This document shows, piece after piece, positions 42,410-52,364 of a stretch of DNA of 64,000 bases. This DNA is from Parabacteroides sp. TM07-1AC (GTDB lineage Bacteria; Bacteroidota; Bacteroidia; Bacteroidales; Tannerellaceae), in the NCBI RefSeq assembly GCF_003480915.1, contig NZ_QUKD01000015.1, forward strand, positions 77,431 to 141,430, read 5' to 3'. The notes under the pieces are model-generated. The model was not told where the DNA came from, ran no database searches, and worked only from the letters and a program-made list of their open reading frames with translations. A program made the translations under genes and the position numbers. How positions within the stretch are numbered: position 1 is the first letter of the stretch; each line of letters starts with the position of its first letter.

Positions 42410-43696
42410 ATGAAAAGAAGAAACTTCATCCGAAGCGGAGCTTTGGCAATTGCCGGCTTCACCATTTTGCCCCGTCACATTTTAGGTGGAACTAATTTTG
42501 TTGCTCCCAGCGACCAGATCAATCTCGGTATTATCGGTTGCGGAGCACAAGGACGTTGGACCCTTGGCCCGGAATTTGCCCGTAGGGCCAACCTGATCGC
42601 AGCATCCGATTGCGAATCCCGCCAACTGAATGCCATGCAGGCAATTGTTGAAAAAGAAACCGAAAAGGCTAAAGGGCAGGCATATAAAGGATTTAAACTG
42701 TATGCCGATTACCATGAATTGCTGAACCGCAGCGATATCGACGGGGTGATCATTGCCACGCCGGACCATTGGCACGCTGTCCAGACCATCGAAGCCTGCC
42801 GTGCCGGTAAAGATGTATATGTAGAAAAGCCTATGTCGCACAGTATCGAGGAAGGACGTGCCATGGCAGATGCCGTTGCGAAATATAACCGCGTATTGCA
42901 GGTCGGTAACATGCAGCGTTCCTGGCGTAACTTCCGCCATGCCTGCGAGTTGGTCCGTAATGGTTATATCGGTGAGATAAAAGAGGTGAAAGTCTCTATC
43001 GGACCTCCTCCTGTAAAATATGACTTGCCGGCACAACCGGTACCTAAGACGCTAAACTGGGATATGTGGATCGGTCCGGCTCCGATGAATGTCTATAATG
43101 AGGAACTGGCACCGCCTATGGAGCGGAATATGTTCCCGAACTGGCGTAATTACCGGGAATATGGCGGCGGTATGATCTGCGACTGGGGTGCTCATATGTT
43201 TGATATTGCACAGTGGGCTTTGGGTATGGACGATTCCGGACCAATCGAATTTACTCCTCCCGATGAAGGCGAACTGAGACCGCTTAGTATGCGTTATGCC
43301 AATGGAACCATTATGACACACGAACCTTTCCGTAAAGCAGACGGAAATGCAGTCCGTTTTATCGGCTCGGACGGTGTGATCGATATCAGCCGTAGCTTCC
43401 TGGATACGATTCCGGCAAAACTGCAGGATGAAGTTATTGGCGACGATAAGATCAAACTATATAAGAGCGACGATCATTATAATGATTTCCTGACGGCGAT
43501 GAAGACCCGTAAGCAGCCGCTCAGTACAGTGGAAATAGGACATCGCACCGCTTCCCTATGCCATATCGTCAATCTCTGTTATGAATTTGACCGTAAACTG
43601 GTCTGGAATCCGGAAAAAGAGGAGTTCTTTTTTGACAACGAGGCTAATAAGCGGAGGGGAAATCCGATACGTGAACCGTATAGCCTGAAAGTATAG
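42410..43696 (+). CDS. Gfo/Idh/MocA-family oxidoreductase, exported (copy 1)
   Basis: A 428-residue NAD(P)-dependent oxidoreductase. A twin-arginine-like signal (MKRRNFIRSGALAIAGFTIL) suggests folded export. The Rossmann part is INLGIIGCGAQGRWTLGPEF, and EKPMSHSIEEGRAMADAVAK carries the catalytic-domain EKP motif. The C-terminal domain contains YGGGMICDWGAHMFDIAQWA with the conserved Asp/His. Related exported enzymes oxidise or reduce sugar C3 in the 3-keto-glycoside pathway, or act on N-acetylhexosaminides. It stands alone, upstream of a convergent beta-barrel gene. Confidence 0.9.
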   Translation: MKRRNFIRSGALAIAGFTILPRHILGGTNFVAPSDQINLGIIGCGAQGRWTLGPEFARRANLIAASDCESRQLNAMQAIVEKETEKAKGQAYKGFKLYADYHELLNRSDIDGVIIATPDHWHAVQTIEACRAGKDVYVEKPMSHSIEEGRAMADAVAKYNRVLQVGNMQRSWRNFRHACELVRNGYIGEIKEVKVSIGPPPVKYDLPAQPVPKTLNWDMWIGPAPMNVYNEELAPPMERNMFPNWRNYREYGGGMICDWGAHMFDIAQWALGMDDSGPIEFTPPDEGELRPLSMRYANGTIMTHEPFRKADGNAVRFIGSDGVIDISRSFLDTIPAKLQDEVIGDDKIKLYKSDDHYNDFLTAMKTRKQPLSTVEIGHRTASLCHIVNLCYEFDRKLVWNPEKEEFFFDNEANKRRGNPIREPYSLKV

Positions 43697-43754
43697 TATA
43701 TATAATAATGTATAGGAAGAAGGCTAAAGACTGGTTCCAATATTTGTATTAAGG

Positions 43755-43778
43755 GACGCAGACTGCGTTTTCTGCGTC
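43755..43778. terminator. Possible terminator between convergent genes
   Basis: GACGCAGA pairs with TCTGCGTC (8 bp) around CTGCGTTT; an outer GGGAC/GTCCC pairing is possible. No long T-run, so weak evidence. Confidence 0.4.
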
Positions 43779-43824
43779 ATCTGTGTCCCCTAATAGTTTG
43801 TGAGCATATCTGTTTTTACGATTA

Positions 43825-46632
43825 TTAGAATCGTGGAGGAGGTCCGCCCGGTCCGCCATGTCCTCTGCCTCCGGGTCCGCGCATATCGCTGGCAGAAGCT
43901 CCGCCTTTAAAGATGCTGAACCTGTAAATAAAGTGAACCATAAAGTAACTGCTCAGTGTGTTGTATTCCGAGTATTGGGTATAATTGGCGGTTACACTTT
44001 GGGAAATATTACTACGCTGTTGCAGGATGTCATATATCTTGAAACGCAATGTCGCCTGATTTCCTTTCAGGAAAGATTTGGATGCTGATGCGTTCCACAG
44101 CACTTCTTTTTGTTGGTATCCGGTAGCATAACCGGAGTTGGATGACCAGGTGATATCGCTTTCAATCTTGAAATCAAGCGGAAGGTAAATGGTCGTTGTC
44201 CCGCCGACTCCGTAGTTGAAAGTATTTTGATCATTCTGGTTTTGCAGGGAGTTATTCGTACTTCTGTAGCGTATGTTCCCGTTTACTCCCAGGTCGATAT
44301 AGTCGGAACGGAAATCAATGCCGGCACGCTCCATGGCTGTGAAATCCTTGTTTACATTCTTCTCATCGTTGATGAAGCCGTTTGAATTGGCGAACGAAGC
44401 CATTGTCATGGAGTTGACCGAGAATTTCTTATTCTTCAACGGCGTATTGAACATGACACGTACATTGCCATTGTAGTTTCCGTTCACATTCTCGTAAGTC
44501 GTCATCTTTTTACCTGTTTCACCGACATAGATGGATTTGGTAACGATATCGTTCACCACATAATTGGCATTCAACATCACCATGAAAGCAGTCTGTTTAT
44601 CCGGTATAAACTTTTGGTAACGGGCAAACAGATTGTTGGAATAGGTCGGCTTCAGGTCCGGATTACCGGTAACTGTATTCAACGGGTCGGAAATGTCGGC
44701 TACCGGCTGTAATTGCGTCATGCTCGGCTGGCTGGTACGACCACGGTAATTGATACGCAGATTGGTTCGTTTATCAAACCGGTAGTTGAAACGGACCATC
44801 GGGGAAACATTGACCACATTACGGGTCAGCTTGGAAAGGGTAGAATCACCAACAAAGTTCTCACTTACGCTGTGCGAGGGCTCCAGGTTCATACCGATCG
44901 TATAGTCATAATTTTCACGTACAGCCTTGAACGCCAGGCTGGCTTGCTGGTTTATAAAGTTATTACGGTAGCTTTTGCTGTATGCCGTATCCAATACATT
45001 ATACTCTTCGCTTCCCTCTTCTCTGGTATATGAGTTTTTCAGAGATTCCTGCTTGTTCTGACTGAAGCTATAAGTCGCTTGGATGAAATTATTGCGACCG
45101 ATCGGTTCGACCCAGGACAAGTAAACGCGGTAGTTGAAGCCTTTGTTGTCATATCTGAATTGTTGGTCGATCAACTCGTTTTGTTCGTTTCCGAGGAAAT
45201 ATTCCGTATTAGAGTAGTTCAGTCCTTTGTTGTAAGAGTCGCTTAATCTTCCGTTTAATGAACCGCTGAAAACACGTCCTTCATCGTTCAGCTTCCGGCT
45301 AAATTCCAGGCGGGCGTTGATATTGTATCCTTCCCCGTCGGACAGGTAATCGGATTCCCCGAGATTGACGGTATCTCCCCGGTTGGTCAGCGTGTTGAAT
45401 GAACCGGACTCCCGGTTGTGGCTGTTGCTATAGCTGAAGCTGGGTTGGAAAATGATTTGGGTGGCTGTATCCGGTTTCCACTCCATGCGGAAGTCGGCAC
45501 CCACATTGTCACTTCTCGTATTGTTATTGTTGATCTCATTATAAACAGTAGAGCTGTCGTTCGGCAGGATATTTGTACGGGTGGTTTTACTGTCTGCTTC
45601 ATTGTCGGAATGAGAATAGCGTACGTTGCCTCCCAAAGTCAGTTTCTTGCTGAACTCTTTGCTGAAGTTCATACCTACATTTCCGGAAGTCGTGATACCG
45701 TTTCCGGCTCCTCCGCTTCCCATACGTCCGCCCCGTCGTCCGCCCATACCGGAGAACATGTTGGAAGCAATATCGGAGAATCCCATATTATTCGTATTGT
45801 TCAGACCCCCCATCAATGTGAACTGGTCATTGTTAATAAAGCGGTTGACCATGAAGTTTCCTTCATATCTGTCTTCACTGCCGTATCCGGCAAAGGCATT
45901 CCCGAACCACCCTTGTTTCATCCCGGGCTTTACGGTCAGATTGATCACGGTTTCTTCTTCCCCGTCATCAAATCCGGTCATTCGTGCCATATCACTCAGG
46001 CGGTCGAGTACCTGTACCTTCTCAACCATTTTGGATGGCAGGTTTTTAGAGGCTACCTTCGGGTCGTCGGAGAAGAACTCTTTCCCGTCGATCAGGACTT
46101 TCTTGATCTCTTTTCCGTTGACGGTGATTTTTCCTTCACTGTCCACTTCCACGCCGGGCATCTTTTTCAACAGGTCTTCCAGTACGGCACCTTCTGTCGT
46201 TTTATAAGAGTCGGCATTGTATTCGACGGTATCGTTTCGCATCACGACTTCGGGTGCCTTACCGATGACAACGGCTTCTCCCAGCTGAATCGCTCCGTCA
46301 CTCAGTGCCAGCTTGCCCAATTTGACCGGATCTGTCTTTCCCGTGATACGTATGGGCTGGTATAAAGGATCGAAACCTACAAAGCTGACATGCAGTAAAT
46401 AACTGCCGGCCTTGATCCCTTTTAATGTGAAGTTCCCGTTGCGCGAACTGGCCACACCTCCGATCATTGTACTGTCTTTAACATTCAATAAGCGGACTGT
46501 GGCCTGTTCGATCGGCTCGTTGTTCCCCTCTTCTATCACTGTTCCAGTGACATCAACTCCTCCCCGCTGTGCAACTGCCGGCAACGAAAAAAGAATAAGA
46601 AATAAACATAGTAAGTATCTTCCCGATTTCAT
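43825..46632 (-). CDS. Outer-membrane beta-barrel protein with CarboxypepD_reg-like N-domain
   Basis: A 935-residue TonB-dependent-receptor-like protein. Signal peptide, then a CarboxypepD_reg-like domain (VDVTGTVIEEGNNEPIEQAT...LLHVSFVGF), a plug-like segment (VEYNADSYKTTEGAVLEDLL, MPGVEVDSEGKITVNGKEIK) and a large barrel. The barrel has a Gly/Arg-rich loop (GMGGRRGGRMGSGGAG) and the tail is also Gly/Pro-rich (GGRGHGGPGGPPPRF). It is not SusC: no VVVGYG signature and no adjacent susD. This is the OMP_b-brl_3-type family common in Bacteroidetes. Function unknown. Confidence 0.85.
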   Translation of the reverse strand: MKSGRYLLCLFLILFSLPAVAQRGGVDVTGTVIEEGNNEPIEQATVRLLNVKDSTMIGGVASSRNGNFTLKGIKAGSYLLHVSFVGFDPLYQPIRITGKTDPVKLGKLALSDGAIQLGEAVVIGKAPEVVMRNDTVEYNADSYKTTEGAVLEDLLKKMPGVEVDSEGKITVNGKEIKKVLIDGKEFFSDDPKVASKNLPSKMVEKVQVLDRLSDMARMTGFDDGEEETVINLTVKPGMKQGWFGNAFAGYGSEDRYEGNFMVNRFINNDQFTLMGGLNNTNNMGFSDIASNMFSGMGGRRGGRMGSGGAGNGITTSGNVGMNFSKEFSKKLTLGGNVRYSHSDNEADSKTTRTNILPNDSSTVYNEINNNNTRSDNVGADFRMEWKPDTATQIIFQPSFSYSNSHNRESGSFNTLTNRGDTVNLGESDYLSDGEGYNINARLEFSRKLNDEGRVFSGSLNGRLSDSYNKGLNYSNTEYFLGNEQNELIDQQFRYDNKGFNYRVYLSWVEPIGRNNFIQATYSFSQNKQESLKNSYTREEGSEEYNVLDTAYSKSYRNNFINQQASLAFKAVRENYDYTIGMNLEPSHSVSENFVGDSTLSKLTRNVVNVSPMVRFNYRFDKRTNLRINYRGRTSQPSMTQLQPVADISDPLNTVTGNPDLKPTYSNNLFARYQKFIPDKQTAFMVMLNANYVVNDIVTKSIYVGETGKKMTTYENVNGNYNGNVRVMFNTPLKNKKFSVNSMTMASFANSNGFINDEKNVNKDFTAMERAGIDFRSDYIDLGVNGNIRYRSTNNSLQNQNDQNTFNYGVGGTTTIYLPLDFKIESDITWSSNSGYATGYQQKEVLWNASASKSFLKGNQATLRFKIYDILQQRSNISQSVTANYTQYSEYNTLSSYFMVHFIYRFSIFKGGASASDMRGPGGRGHGGPGGPPPRF

Positions 46633-46830
46633 AACTAATATATTATTTGTCTATAACAAATGCTGCTCCGGACTGGTTTCCGGTACGAGAAGATAGACAT
46701 CAGGAAAGTGATTAAGTTTAAAAAAATAAGTTGTGATTTCGATTTATTAACTAACCGTGTCTTTCCGAAATATTGTATACCTTTTTGTAAATTTCCTTAG
46801 CTGACTTGAATTTGTTGCCGGGAGAATCTG

Positions 46831-46914
46831 TTGCCGACGCCCTCGACAGCTTTGCCGACGCTGTCGACAATTTTGCTGACGTCGTCGACAATATTGCCGA
46901 CAGTGTCGGCAACA
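46831..46914. repeat. Four 21-bp tandem repeats
   Basis: Four successive 21-bp units each begin TTGCCGAC or TTGCTGAC and carry a GTCGAC-like core: units at 46831, 46852, 46873 and 46894. They are GC-rich in an AT-rich gap, and each unit is partly palindromic. The minus strand would translate as VADTVGNIVDDVSKIVDSVG, seven residues per unit, but no start codon supports a gene. The array ends 24 bp before the 3' end of the sigma factor gene. Confidence 0.85.
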
Positions 46915-46938
46915 ACTTTCCTGCTTGTATTAACGATA

Positions 46939-47493
46939 TTATAGAGATAGGAACGAAAGAAGAGGTAGGTAATCTTTCAGTTTGACACGGAGAATTTTCA
47001 GCGCCTGGCTGATCCTGTATTCAACGGTCTTGATGGAAACGCCAAGTTTATTGGCTATTTGACTATTAGTAAGTTCTCCGAAGCGGCTTAAGGCGAAAGT
47101 GTCGCGGTAGGTGTCAGGAAGTTCTTTAATTGCTTTGTTAATGTGTTCTGTCAGTTCATTTATAAAATAGTAATCAGGATCTTCAAACTGATTTTTAAGT
47201 TTGTCATAAAGTATTGAATGTATTTTCTCATGATACAAATTCTTTTGAATCGCATTCAGGCACCTGTTTTTAGCAGCAATGAACAAATATGATTTTAGGG
47301 ATTGGGTAATAATGATATTCTTTCGATTCTCCCATATAAAAAGCATCAGGTCCTGTACGAGCTCTTCGGCATCTTCATCTGATACATATTGGGAAATGTA
47401 TTCGCATAAAGGAGAATAATACTTGATAAATATTTGTTTATAAGTATCTGTGTTACCTTCTTGTAACTGTCTAACTAATAGGAAATCATTCAT
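46939..47493 (-). CDS. ECF RNA polymerase sigma-70 factor (FecI-like)
   Basis: A 184-residue extracytoplasmic-function sigma factor. Region 2 is YSPLCEYISQYVSDEDAEEL with VQDLMLFIWENRKNI, and region 4 is LPDTYRDTFALSRFGELTNS, then QIANKLGVSIKTVEYRISQA. It is divergent from a FecR-type anti-sigma gene, the standard arrangement for PULs controlled by trans-envelope signalling from SusC with an N-terminal STN domain. It probably drives the susC operon from 48.9 kb. A -7 TATCTTTG lies at 47523-47530 on the minus strand. Confidence 0.95.
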   Translation of the reverse strand: MNDFLLVRQLQEGNTDTYKQIFIKYYSPLCEYISQYVSDEDAEELVQDLMLFIWENRKNIIITQSLKSYLFIAAKNRCLNAIQKNLYHEKIHSILYDKLKNQFEDPDYYFINELTEHINKAIKELPDTYRDTFALSRFGELTNSQIANKLGVSIKTVEYRISQALKILRVKLKDYLPLLSFLSL

Positions 47494-47522
47494 TTACTAA
47501 TATTTATTATGAAGGTTCCGGA

Positions 47523-47530
47523 CAAAGATA
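47523..47530 (-). promoter_or_regulatory. -7 element for the ECF sigma factor gene
   Basis: Minus-strand TATCTTTG fits TAnnTTTG, 30 nt before the start codon. Confidence 0.5.
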
Positions 47531-47641
47531 ATTGATAATTCTAATTTTATTTAGAAAAAAAAGGAATATGTATAAAATTTTTTATGATATTGTTTAGGGT
47601 AGAAGAGGGGAGCTTTTGTCGTATATATAGAAAGAGATAAA

Positions 47642-48697
47642 ATGGAAGAACAGAGAAAACATATAGAAGAACCGGATGCTTCATTATTGTTGGCATATAT
47701 TCGGGAAAAAGCTTCGTCTGAAGAACAAGCTATTGTTGAAGCCTGGTTACAGGATAGAGAAGAGAATGAGCAAACGTTGTTGCAGATAGCTCGTATTTAT
47801 CATGTGCAATATACACACAGGCGCATTGGGCAACGTGATTCTCTTAAAGCTTTTGAGTTGATGCAAGAGCGAATTAGACGGCGTGTATGGCAGAAAAATA
47901 TTTATCGTTTTTCTACTGTTGCTGCTTGTATTGCTGTTGGATTCTTTTTGTCTACTCTTCTTTCATGGTGGAATATAACAAATGATGGGACGGGGGTACA
48001 AATGGTTACTGTCCGTTCAAATCCGGGTATGCGTACCAGTTGTAACTTACCGGATGGGACAGTGGCTTATTTGAATTCCGGATCTACGCTAGTTTATCCG
48101 GTTCCGTATGATAAAGATAAAAGAGCAGTAACATTGGATGGAGAAGGTTATTTTAAAGTAACACATGATTCAGAAAAACCCTTTATCGTGAGTGTTGCCG
48201 ATGGTAAAATGAAAGTGATAGTACTGGGTACTGAGTTTAACTTACAGGCATATCGGGAAGAAGGAGTAATAGAGACAACCTTGGTTTCCGGAAAAGTGAA
48301 TATTGAAGCAAAAAAAGAAAATGGAACTGTGGTGAGACAAGAATTGTCTCCTTCAATAAAAGCTACATATAGTCTTTCTACTTGTAAGATGAATATGGAG
48401 TCTGTTAATACCGCATATGAAACAGCCTGGATAGAAGGAAAATTAATGTTTTATAATTCTCCTTTACCTGAGGTATTACGCGATTTATCTTATTTCTATA
48501 ATGTGAAATTCGAAGTGAAGGATCCTATGATTAAATCTTATTATTTTACCGGGACATTCATCGATAAACAATTGTCACAAATATTGGATTACCTGAAAAT
48601 CTCATCGGGAATAGATTATAAGATCAGGCAGATCACCGGAGATGACAGCCAAGGTGTTAATCATACAGTGGTGGAATTAACCAATAAGCGGAAGTAG
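47642..48697 (+). CDS. FecR-family anti-sigma factor
   Basis: A 351-residue inner-membrane protein: cytoplasmic N-terminal anti-sigma region, one membrane segment (FSTVAACIAVGFFLSTLLSW, about residues 90-110), then periplasmic FecR domain (NPGMRTSCNLPDGTVAYLNS, VTLDGEGYFKVTHDSEKPFI) and a C-terminal DUF4974 region (LPEVLRDLSYFYNVKFEVKD). It should hold the divergently encoded sigma factor inactive until the SusC STN domain signals. Confidence 0.95.
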   Translation: MEEQRKHIEEPDASLLLAYIREKASSEEQAIVEAWLQDREENEQTLLQIARIYHVQYTHRRIGQRDSLKAFELMQERIRRRVWQKNIYRFSTVAACIAVGFFLSTLLSWWNITNDGTGVQMVTVRSNPGMRTSCNLPDGTVAYLNSGSTLVYPVPYDKDKRAVTLDGEGYFKVTHDSEKPFIVSVADGKMKVIVLGTEFNLQAYREEGVIETTLVSGKVNIEAKKENGTVVRQELSPSIKATYSLSTCKMNMESVNTAYETAWIEGKLMFYNSPLPEVLRDLSYFYNVKFEVKDPMIKSYYFTGTFIDKQLSQILDYLKISSGIDYKIRQITGDDSQGVNHTVVELTNKRK

Positions 48698-48885
48698 AAG
48701 TGTAATATAATAATGTATAATCATAAAAAACAGAAAGCCTATGGAATAGAACGATTATTGCAGACCTTCTTATTGAAAAACATACGGAAACATGTTACCA
48801 GCATCTTCCCGTATGAAATATTCGATAGCCGGTCTATAAACAGACTAAGGAATTTATTTTTTAATCTTAAATCATTTACAAAAGT
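48698..48885. other. Gap between fecR and susC; likely ECF-sigma promoter region
   Basis: No TAnnTTTG promoter and no gene are visible. TTCGATAGCCG at 48831-48841 matches the arm of the inverted repeat at 15188-15198. The susC promoter recognised by the local sigma factor should be here. Confidence 0.4.
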
Positions 48886-51800
48886 ATGGTAAAGAATTAT
48901 TATATCCAACAGGATAGGGAAATTTGTATCCTGAATTTAGTACCTAAAATAACAAGAACCATGAAGTTAACCTGTTTATTGTTATGCTTGTCTATTGGTA
49001 TGGCACTTGCCTCACAGTCCTATGCGCAAACGACTAAAATATCCGTTTTGGGGACAGAAAGGACTGTTGCAGAGGTTTTGGAAGAGATTGAACAGCAAAC
49101 CGATTTTCAATTTTTTTATAATAACAAAATCGTAGATGTCAACCGAAAAGTTTCTATCGATGTACGGAATGAAGATGTGTTTGTTATATTGAGCCGTTTG
49201 TTCAAAGAATCGAATGTTCGGTATAAAGTGATAGATAAGGATGTAATCCTTACAACTATCGATGTGGTCGGGGCTGACCAGGTAGGTAAAAAAGTTAGCG
49301 GTAAAGTGACCGATCATTTGGGAGATCCCGTTATAGGTGTGAATGTTGTTGAAAAAGGAACGACGAACGGGACAACTACTGATGTGAATGGCGCTTATTC
49401 TTTGATGCTGACCAGTGATAATGCAGTTCTTCAGTTTTCTTATATCGGATATACGACAAGGGAAATTGCGGTGGAAGGAAAATCGGATGTTTCTGTTTCG
49501 TTGCAGGAAGATAGCCAAGCATTGGAAGAGGTGGTAGTGGTTGGTTATGGAACCACCAAGAAGGTGAACCTGACCGGGGCTGTTGCTCAAATTGATAATA
49601 AAACAATGGAAAACCGCTCTGTAACGAACATAGGCAAAGCTTTGCAAGGAGTAGTCGGAAACTTGAATATGACAGTTTCCGGGAATGGTGGAGCTCCCGG
49701 CTCGACGATGGATTATAATGTTCGTGGTACAACGAGTCTTTCCGGAGGATCTCCTTTGTTTATCGTAGACGGAGTTCCGGCGGATAATATCAACAACATC
49801 AATCCTGCAGATGTGGAAACACTGACAGTTTTGAAAGATGCGGCTTCTGCAGCTATTTACGGTGCGCGCGCAGCTTATGGTGTTATTTTGGTAACAACTA
49901 AAAAGGGGGCTAAAAATGAAAAAGTGACAGTCTCCTATAATAATGTAATAGGCTATAATCATGCAACATGTATCCCCAATCAGGTCAACTCGCTTGATTT
50001 TGCCAATGCGTATAACATAGCATCACTAAATTCAGGTCAGTCTCCGATGTTCAGTGAAGAACATATTGGGCGCATTAAAGCTTATATGGCAGATCCGGAA
50101 CATTATCCGTCAAACATACCGAATCCGAATAATACGGATTACTGGTCGTATGCTACGTTGGATAATGATAATGTAGATTGGTTTAGGGCATTCTTTAAAC
50201 CGGGATCATGGAATCATAAACATGATTTGAGTGTAAGAGGTGGTACGGAGAAATCCAATTATTATGTAGGTGCTGGCTATTATAAGGAGAATGGATTGCT
50301 ACGATATGGAAAGGATCGTTTCGAACGCTTTAACCTGACGAGTAATTTACATTTTGAACCCTATAAATGGTTGCGTGGAGATATCAGAGTTAAATTCAGC
50401 CGAGATAAAAACAATACAGTTTCAGAGGCTTATAACGGAGATATAGGTAACTGGGTACATTTGGCAACAACCAGATATCCGAACTGGTCTTTGAAAGATC
50501 CGAACGGGCATTGGGCTTCCACATCCCATATTTACAAACAAATAGATGGGGGGCGTACGTTAGACAATACCAATGTCTTTAGTGCAACAGGTGCTTTGGA
50601 AGCTGAACCAATTAAAGGGTGGAAGATAAATGTAGATTATACTTACCGGAATACAGCAAGGAAAGAGTCTACTCATGATAAAGCGGTAATTTGGGAATAT
50701 ACGGTTTCCGAACTTCCGGTAATGGCCCCAAACCATGATGCTTTTTCTACTTTGCAAGCTCAAACTGATTATAGTTCATTTAATGCTTATACTTCTTATG
50801 AACATTTGTTTGGCGATCATTTTATGTCGGTTATGGTTGGTCAACAATTGGAGTTAAGCAAATATGATTATTTGACTGCTATGCGTCGTAATTTGATAAA
50901 TCAGGATATTCCTTCTTTATCGACAGCGATCGGTGAACAGACAAATTCCCAGACAATGACGCATTGGGCTAATATGGGTACTTTTATCCGGGCCAATTAT
51001 AACTATAAGGAAAAATACCTGATCGAGTTTAATGCCCGTTATGATGGTTCCTCTAAATTCCAACGTGGCGACCGTTTTGGATTTTTTCCGTCGGTTTCCG
51101 TCGGTTATAATATAGCCAGGGAAAACTTTTGGACAATCGAACATATTGTGAACTCGTTGAAATTGCGAGCTTCTTATGGATCGTTAGGTAATCAGAATGT
51201 AGGTGATTATTTGTATCTGAGTACTGTGAATGTAGGTAATAATTATGGTTATCTGATAGACGGTGTACGTCCGAACTATCTGGATGCGCCGGGCTTGGTC
51301 AGCCGTAATCTGACTTGGGAAACAGTTTCTACCATTGATGTCGGCGTTGATGCATCCTTCTTATCGAATCAGCTAAATTTATCGTTTGACTGGTATCGTC
51401 GTACGACAACAGATATGTTTGGTCCTGCCAATGCTTTACCTGCAGTATTGGGTGCCAGTGTACCACAAGAAAATAATGCAGATTTACGTACTTCTGGTTT
51501 TGAATTGAATTTGGGCTGGAGAGATCAGATAGGAAGTGATTTTTCTTATAATGTGAATTTAGTTTTATCAGACTATATCTCCAAAGTTACAACTTACAAT
51601 AATCCTACAAAGATTCTGTCAACCTATTATGAAGGACAGACGATCGGAGAAATTTGGGGATATAAGACCGCTGGTATCATACAGACGGAAGAACAGTTGA
51701 AAAAGATACCCGATCAGTCGTATATCTATGGGAACTGGACGATTGGAGATGTGGAATACAAGGATTTGAATAATGATGGAAAAATAGATAAAGGTAAAAA

Positions 51801-52353
51801 TACAAAGGATGACCATGGAGATCTGGCTGTTATAGGAAATACAACTCCTCGTTTTAGTTATGGTATTTCTTTAGGAGCGCAGTGGAAAGGTTTTGATTTG
51901 AACATTTTCCTGCAAGGGGTAGGAAAACGTGATTTTTGTCCTCCAACAGGTGGTAATAGTGGAGTTTTCTTTTGGGGATTCACAGGTGGATTTGGTTCAA
52001 ATATGTATGAAGAAACATCTGATTTTTGGACTCCTGAAAATACAGGCGCTTATTATCCGAAGCCCTACAATTCTTCAGAAGTATATAAAAACCAACAGCC
52101 GCAAACTCGTTATTTGCAGAATGCAGCTTATTTACGCTTGAAGAACTTCCAGCTGGGTTATACAATTCCGCAAACGATTATGTCGAAGATCGGTTTGCAG
52201 CGTATCCGTATGTTTGTCAGTGGAGAGAATTTGTTTACGATCACTTCTTTACAGAAAAACTTTGATCCCGAACTTTTGAACGGAAGTTGGGGAGCCGGAA
52301 AGGTTTACCCTTTGACGAAAACATTCTCTTTTGGTTTTAATGTTGATTTTTAA
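48886..52353 (+). CDS. SusC/RagA-type TonB-dependent outer-membrane transporter with STN domain
   Basis: Glycan importer of 1155 residues. The N-terminal signal includes MKLTCLLLCLSIGMALASQS; ATG at 48961 is an alternative start giving a compact signal peptide. An STN domain (TVAEVLEEIEQQTDFQFFYN) that signals to FecR spans about residues 45-110. A CarboxypepD_reg-like domain (GKVTDHLGDPVIGVNVVEKG) follows, then the plug with the SusC signature EEVVVVGYGTTKKVNLTGAV. The barrel ends in FSFGFNVDF. It is followed by susD after 11 nt. No clear promoter is visible in the 188-nt gap after fecR, consistent with an ECF sigma promoter. Confidence 0.96.
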   Translation: MVKNYYIQQDREICILNLVPKITRTMKLTCLLLCLSIGMALASQSYAQTTKISVLGTERTVAEVLEEIEQQTDFQFFYNNKIVDVNRKVSIDVRNEDVFVILSRLFKESNVRYKVIDKDVILTTIDVVGADQVGKKVSGKVTDHLGDPVIGVNVVEKGTTNGTTTDVNGAYSLMLTSDNAVLQFSYIGYTTREIAVEGKSDVSVSLQEDSQALEEVVVVGYGTTKKVNLTGAVAQIDNKTMENRSVTNIGKALQGVVGNLNMTVSGNGGAPGSTMDYNVRGTTSLSGGSPLFIVDGVPADNINNINPADVETLTVLKDAASAAIYGARAAYGVILVTTKKGAKNEKVTVSYNNVIGYNHATCIPNQVNSLDFANAYNIASLNSGQSPMFSEEHIGRIKAYMADPEHYPSNIPNPNNTDYWSYATLDNDNVDWFRAFFKPGSWNHKHDLSVRGGTEKSNYYVGAGYYKENGLLRYGKDRFERFNLTSNLHFEPYKWLRGDIRVKFSRDKNNTVSEAYNGDIGNWVHLATTRYPNWSLKDPNGHWASTSHIYKQIDGGRTLDNTNVFSATGALEAEPIKGWKINVDYTYRNTARKESTHDKAVIWEYTVSELPVMAPNHDAFSTLQAQTDYSSFNAYTSYEHLFGDHFMSVMVGQQLELSKYDYLTAMRRNLINQDIPSLSTAIGEQTNSQTMTHWANMGTFIRANYNYKEKYLIEFNARYDGSSKFQRGDRFGFFPSVSVGYNIARENFWTIEHIVNSLKLRASYGSLGNQNVGDYLYLSTVNVGNNYGYLIDGVRPNYLDAPGLVSRNLTWETVSTIDVGVDASFLSNQLNLSFDWYRRTTTDMFGPANALPAVLGASVPQENNADLRTSGFELNLGWRDQIGSDFSYNVNLVLSDYISKVTTYNNPTKILSTYYEGQTIGEIWGYKTAGIIQTEEQLKKIPDQSYIYGNWTIGDVEYKDLNNDGKIDKGKNTKDDHGDLAVIGNTTPRFSYGISLGAQWKGFDLNIFLQGVGKRDFCPPTGGNSGVFFWGFTGGFGSNMYEETSDFWTPENTGAYYPKPYNSSEVYKNQQPQTRYLQNAAYLRLKNFQLGYTIPQTIMSKIGLQRIRMFVSGENLFTITSLQKNFDPELLNGSWGAGKVYPLTKTFSFGFNVDF

Positions 52354-52364
52354 ATTGAATTGTT

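Noticed and set aside
46831..46914. CRISPR array
   Set aside because: The four 21-bp units are directly adjacent without spacers, and no cas gene is present.
49012..49962. Minus-strand 316-residue frame inside susC
   Set aside because: Cys/Ile/Arg-rich composition typical of an antisense shadow; the plus strand has clear SusC motifs throughout.
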